Source: Dethiobacter sp.
GTDB lineage: Bacteria > Bacillota_D > Dethiobacteria > Dethiobacterales > Dethiobacteraceae
Assembly: GCA_018333395.1 (NCBI GenBank)
Contig: JAGXSQ010000007.1
Coordinates: forward strand, 1 to 6,154
Length of the DNA stretch: 6,154 nucleotides
Reading direction: 5' to 3'
Shown here: positions 4,211-6,154 of the stretch, piece after piece
Layout of the letters: each line of letters opens with the position of its first letter
How positions within the stretch are numbered: position 1 is the first letter of the stretch
Translations under genes and position numbers: made by a program
Notes under the pieces: model-generated
Told to the model about the DNA's origin: nothing
Seen by the model: the letters and a program-made list of their open reading frames with translations, nothing else
The model's database searches: none

Positions 4211-4942
4211 TTAAGCCTGCCCTTGGGCTTTTAGGTACTCTTCCACCACCAGCCCCGCCTCGCCTTCGCTGCGGATCTCACCCTGCTCGAGCCAGATCGC
4301 CCGGTCGCAGATCTTTTTCACTGCCTCCATGCCGTGGGAAACATAAACCGTGGTAACGCCGCCTTTGATGAGCTCGAGCAGGGCCTGGCCGGATTTTCTC
4401 TGAAACGACTCGTCGCCTACCGCCAGGATCTCGTCTATCAGCAGTATCTCCGGGTCGGTATGTACCGCGATGGAGAAAGCTAGCCGCATCTGCATGCCGC
4501 TGGAGTAGGTTCTGATAGGCATACTGATAAACTCGCCCAGCTCGGAAAAGGCCACTATGGACTCCATGCGGTCGCGGACTTCGGCCTCGGTATAGCCCAG
4601 GAGAACGCCGTTGATGACGATGTTCTCTAGCCCGGTCAGGTCGGGGTGAAAGCCCGCGCCGAGTTCCAGCAGAGGGGTCCTCTTACCGTTGACCTCGATG
4701 TGGCCTGTTGTCGGCCGCGCCACACCCAAAAGCAACGACAAGAGCGTGCTTTTGCCCGCCCCGTTGCGGCCTATAACACCCAGGCTACCGCCCTTTTCGA
4801 CCGCTAGGCTGACGCCCTTTAGGGCCCAAAAACGATGGCCGTTGTCTTTGAGAAACTTGGGGGCATTGACGACAAACTCCTTTAGCCCGGGCCGGTCCCG
4901 CCGCATGGGGAAACTTTTCCATAAGTTTTCGGCCTTGATCAT
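4211..4942 (-). CDS. wzt: Polysaccharide ABC transporter ATP-binding protein
   Basis: The cytoplasmic ATPase that powers export of a lipid-linked O-antigen or similar polysaccharide through Wzm. All ABC motifs are intact in 243 residues: Walker A GRNGAGKST (58-66), signature YSSGMQMRLA (146-155), Walker B ILLIDE (166-171), D-loop AVGDE, and the switch histidine in VSHGME (H203). The N-terminus MIKAENLWKSFPMRRDRPGL with the following insertion (LKEFVVNAPKFL) is typical of Wzt/TagH-type proteins. The C-terminal carbohydrate-binding domain of O9a-type Wzt is absent, so chain-end recognition would have to be done elsewhere. The ATG at 4942 overlaps the wzm stop by 4 nt (ATGA). Its last 36 codons have relatives at 952-1062 and 2827-2937. 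Confidence 0.93.
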   Translation of the reverse strand: MIKAENLWKSFPMRRDRPGLKEFVVNAPKFLKDNGHRFWALKGVSLAVEKGGSLGVIGRNGAGKSTLLSLLLGVARPTTGHIEVNGKRTPLLELGAGFHPDLTGLENIVINGVLLGYTEAEVRDRMESIVAFSELGEFISMPIRTYSSGMQMRLAFSIAVHTDPEILLIDEILAVGDESFQRKSGQALLELIKGGVTTVYVSHGMEAVKKICDRAIWLEQGEIRSEGEAGLVVEEYLKAQGQA

Positions 4943-5712
4943 AGCACCTCGTCCAGCTTCCGCTCGAGTTTTCTGAAAATTAGCAGCCCGGCCAGCAAAA
5001 CCACCGCCGCTGTGATGCCGGAGACCAAGATATACTGCCAGTTCAGGGTGTTGCTAAAGAAAAGATCCCGCCAGGCCTGCATCAGGTAGGTAACTGGGTT
5101 CATGGCCAGCAAGACCCGGGCCTCTGCCGGCACCGCCTCGAGGGGGTAGATTATCGGCGTCATCCAGAACAGCAGGCTGATCAGTACGCCAACGATATAC
5201 TCGAGGTCGCGAAAATACACGTTCGCAACAGAGATCATCAGCGCCAGGCCATAAATAACCACAAACTGCACCATTATCAGCACCGGGATGCCGATAAGCC
5301 AGTTTAGCGACGGCACGCCTCCGTAGAAGAACACCAGCACGATCAGCACGGGCAAAGAGAAGACAAAATTCACCAGCTGCGCAATGATGGTGGCTAGCAA
5401 AAGAAAATGCTTTGGGAAGATGACTTTTTTGATCAGCGAGACGTTGCCGGTCAGGGCGTTGGTGCTAATGGTTACCGAGGAGGCAAACCAGGTCCAGGGG
5501 AACAGCGCAGCCAGCAGAAAAAGCGCAAAATTCTCTATCTGGAACCTCATAAAAACATTAAAAGCTATAAAGAGAACTAGCGCGGTCAGCAAGGGGTTCA
5601 GTAGCGACCACAAAAAGCCTAGATAAGTCCTTTTGTATCTAACCGCCGTCTCTTTTTTTACCAGGAGTTTTAGTAGGTCGAGCTGCTGCCTGGTTTTTTT
5701 GCTGATCTGCAT
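4939..5712 (-). CDS. wzm: Polysaccharide ABC-2 transporter permease
   Basis: An inner-membrane permease of 257 residues, normal for the Wzm/KpsM/TagG family. The cytoplasmic amphipathic start is followed by RYKRTYLGFLWSLLNPL (25-41), a conserved family segment. Six likely membrane spans lie at about 34-55, 61-81, 104-131, 137-163, 171-190 and 227-246. FRDLEYIVGVLISLLFWMTP (167-186) is the other conserved block. With Wzt it forms the channel that exports polysaccharide. The ATG at 5712 is preferred: GGGAG lies 9 nt upstream and the homology begins here. The frame is open to 6150, but that part is palindromic repeat DNA. It is the first gene of a wzm-wzt-(MNT/HEPN relic)-hicB-hicA transcription unit. 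Confidence 0.93.
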   Translation of the reverse strand: MQISKKTRQQLDLLKLLVKKETAVRYKRTYLGFLWSLLNPLLTALVLFIAFNVFMRFQIENFALFLLAALFPWTWFASSVTISTNALTGNVSLIKKVIFPKHFLLLATIIAQLVNFVFSLPVLIVLVFFYGGVPSLNWLIGIPVLIMVQFVVIYGLALMISVANVYFRDLEYIVGVLISLLFWMTPIIYPLEAVPAEARVLLAMNPVTYLMQAWRDLFFSNTLNWQYILVSGITAAVVLLAGLLIFRKLERKLDEVL

Positions 5713-5751
5713 GCTTTCCAGCTCCCTTAGCACATAGGCCCCGCCGGGGAC

Positions 5752-5781
5752 AGGGTAGCACCTCTGGCGAACGGCAAGCAA
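5752..5781 (-). promoter_or_regulatory. Putative extended -10 promoter for the wzm operon
   Basis: On the minus strand: -35-like TTGCTT, an 18-nt spacer, then TGCTACCCT as an extended -10. CCCCG-G-CGGGG follows as a tight GC hairpin. The start codon is about 40 nt downstream. Architecture, TTGCT, CCGTT and the upstream GACGCACCCC (15 nt before the -35) are shared with the promoter at 3033-3062. The -10 hexamer itself is poor. Confidence 0.5.
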
Positions 5782-5899
5782 GTAGCCGCAATCAAAGGGG
5801 TGCGTCCTATTTTGGGTGGGTATGGTCGGTAGGGCTTGCCGGAAGGGGCAGCTATTAGCGATTAGCTTTTTGTGAGCAGGGCCTGCTGGACAGCTTCGG

Positions 5900-5916
5900 C
5901 TCAGCGCTTCGCTGAG
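5900..5916. repeat. CTCAGCG-CTT-CGCTGAG hairpin
   Basis: A 7-bp perfect stem with a 3-nt loop, flanked by GCCTGC (5881-5886) and GCAGGC (5917-5922), which can extend the structure. No T-run follows on either strand, so it is more likely a REP-like unit than a terminator. Confidence 0.5.
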
Positions 5917-5960
5917 GCAGGCCGCCACCCAGCGTAGGGCTACCGCCAAGTCGCTTTTCT

Positions 5961-6069
5961 CCCTCTCCCAAGCTTGGGAGAGGGGTGGGGTGAGGGTTGA
6001 CTTGCGCCGTAGGGCAGCATAGTTCGCTTCGCTCACTCCCCTCACCCAGCCTCTCCCGCAAGGGGAGAG
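5961..6069. repeat. MITE-like nested inverted repeat
   Basis: The left end is a perfect 24-bp palindrome centred on AAGCTT, with arms CCCTCTCCCAAG. It is followed by GGGTGAGGG. About 40 bp further, CCCTCACCC mirrors that box, and CTCTCCC-GCAAG-GGGAGAG closes the element at 6051-6069. Palindrome, box, spacer, box, palindrome is the architecture of a small non-autonomous repeat. Elements built from such CTCTCCC and CCCTCACCC boxes are common between genes in many bacteria (recalled, not searched). It encodes no protein. Confidence 0.65.
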
Positions 6070-6154
6070 AAGCATTTGCCGGACTTCGCAGTGACCCTTC
6101 CATCCATCGGGTCGCGCAGCAGATTTAGCAACCCGCCAGTTTTGGGACACACCC

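Larger units (their letters stand above)
5782..6154. other. Non-coding leader region upstream of wzm
   Basis: No gene is supported. The block contains the MITE-like repeat at 5961-6069, the hairpin at 5900-5916 and, at the right border, TTTTGGGACACACCC. That end resembles the GACACACCCC boxes upstream of the -35 elements and may belong to a repeat continuing outside the window. The long minus-strand open frame here is repeat DNA read as protein. Confidence 0.55.

Noticed and set aside
5713..6150. A 146-codon N-terminal extension of the Wzm reading frame
   Set aside because: The extension crosses the palindromic repeat at 5961-6069 and the putative promoter, has no family similarity, and a start with a ribosome-binding site at 5712 gives the normal family length.

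Overview
The window is a piece of a bacterial cell-surface polysaccharide cluster, and almost everything is read on the minus strand. From right to left it holds an ABC-2 polysaccharide exporter (wzm permease, then wzt ATPase), a run of small toxin-antitoxin type genes and gene relics, and finally a SAM-dependent methyltransferase with a coiled-coil tail that leaves the window at base 1. The moderately high GC, together with REP-like units of the CCTGAGCGCAGTCGAAGGG type, recalls environmental Chloroflexota. That placement is inferred from repeat style and gene style only and is tentative.

Right part (3532-6154). A 440-bp leader carries a MITE-like nested inverted repeat and a probable sigma70-type promoter with an extended -10. 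It precedes wzm (257 aa) and wzt (243 aa, no carbohydrate-binding C-terminal domain), which overlap by 4 nt. Directly behind wzt lie the C-terminal stub of an MNT nucleotidyltransferase, the N-terminal stub of a HEPN protein, and an apparently intact hicB-hicA pair. The HEPN stub is open in frame into hicB.

Middle (1739-3530). A truncated IS110-family transposase is the only plus-strand gene remnant. Then come a 259-bp repeat, an AT-rich intact MNT-HEPN pair, and what looks like a second broken nucleotidyltransferase abutting the HEPN stop codon.

Left part (1-1738). About 500 bp hold a frameshifted reading frame of unknown family and a hairpin-rich stretch. A second, 237-bp copy of the repeat follows, then the methyltransferase.

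The most interesting structure is the repeat at 946-1182 and 2821-3079. Each copy has, in minus-strand order, a promoter resembling the wzm promoter, REP-like units, the last 36 codons of a wzt-like ATPase, and a GAGGTGG ribosome-binding site placed exactly in front of the next gene. I read these as scars of former wzm-wzt operons collapsed between promoter and wzt tail, leaving the old promoter driving the gene behind. Together with three MNT/HEPN remnants and hicBA, this marks the position behind wzt as a recurrent site of gene gain and loss. The individual parts belong to known families; the scar arrangement and the stacking of TA relics are what deserve attention.
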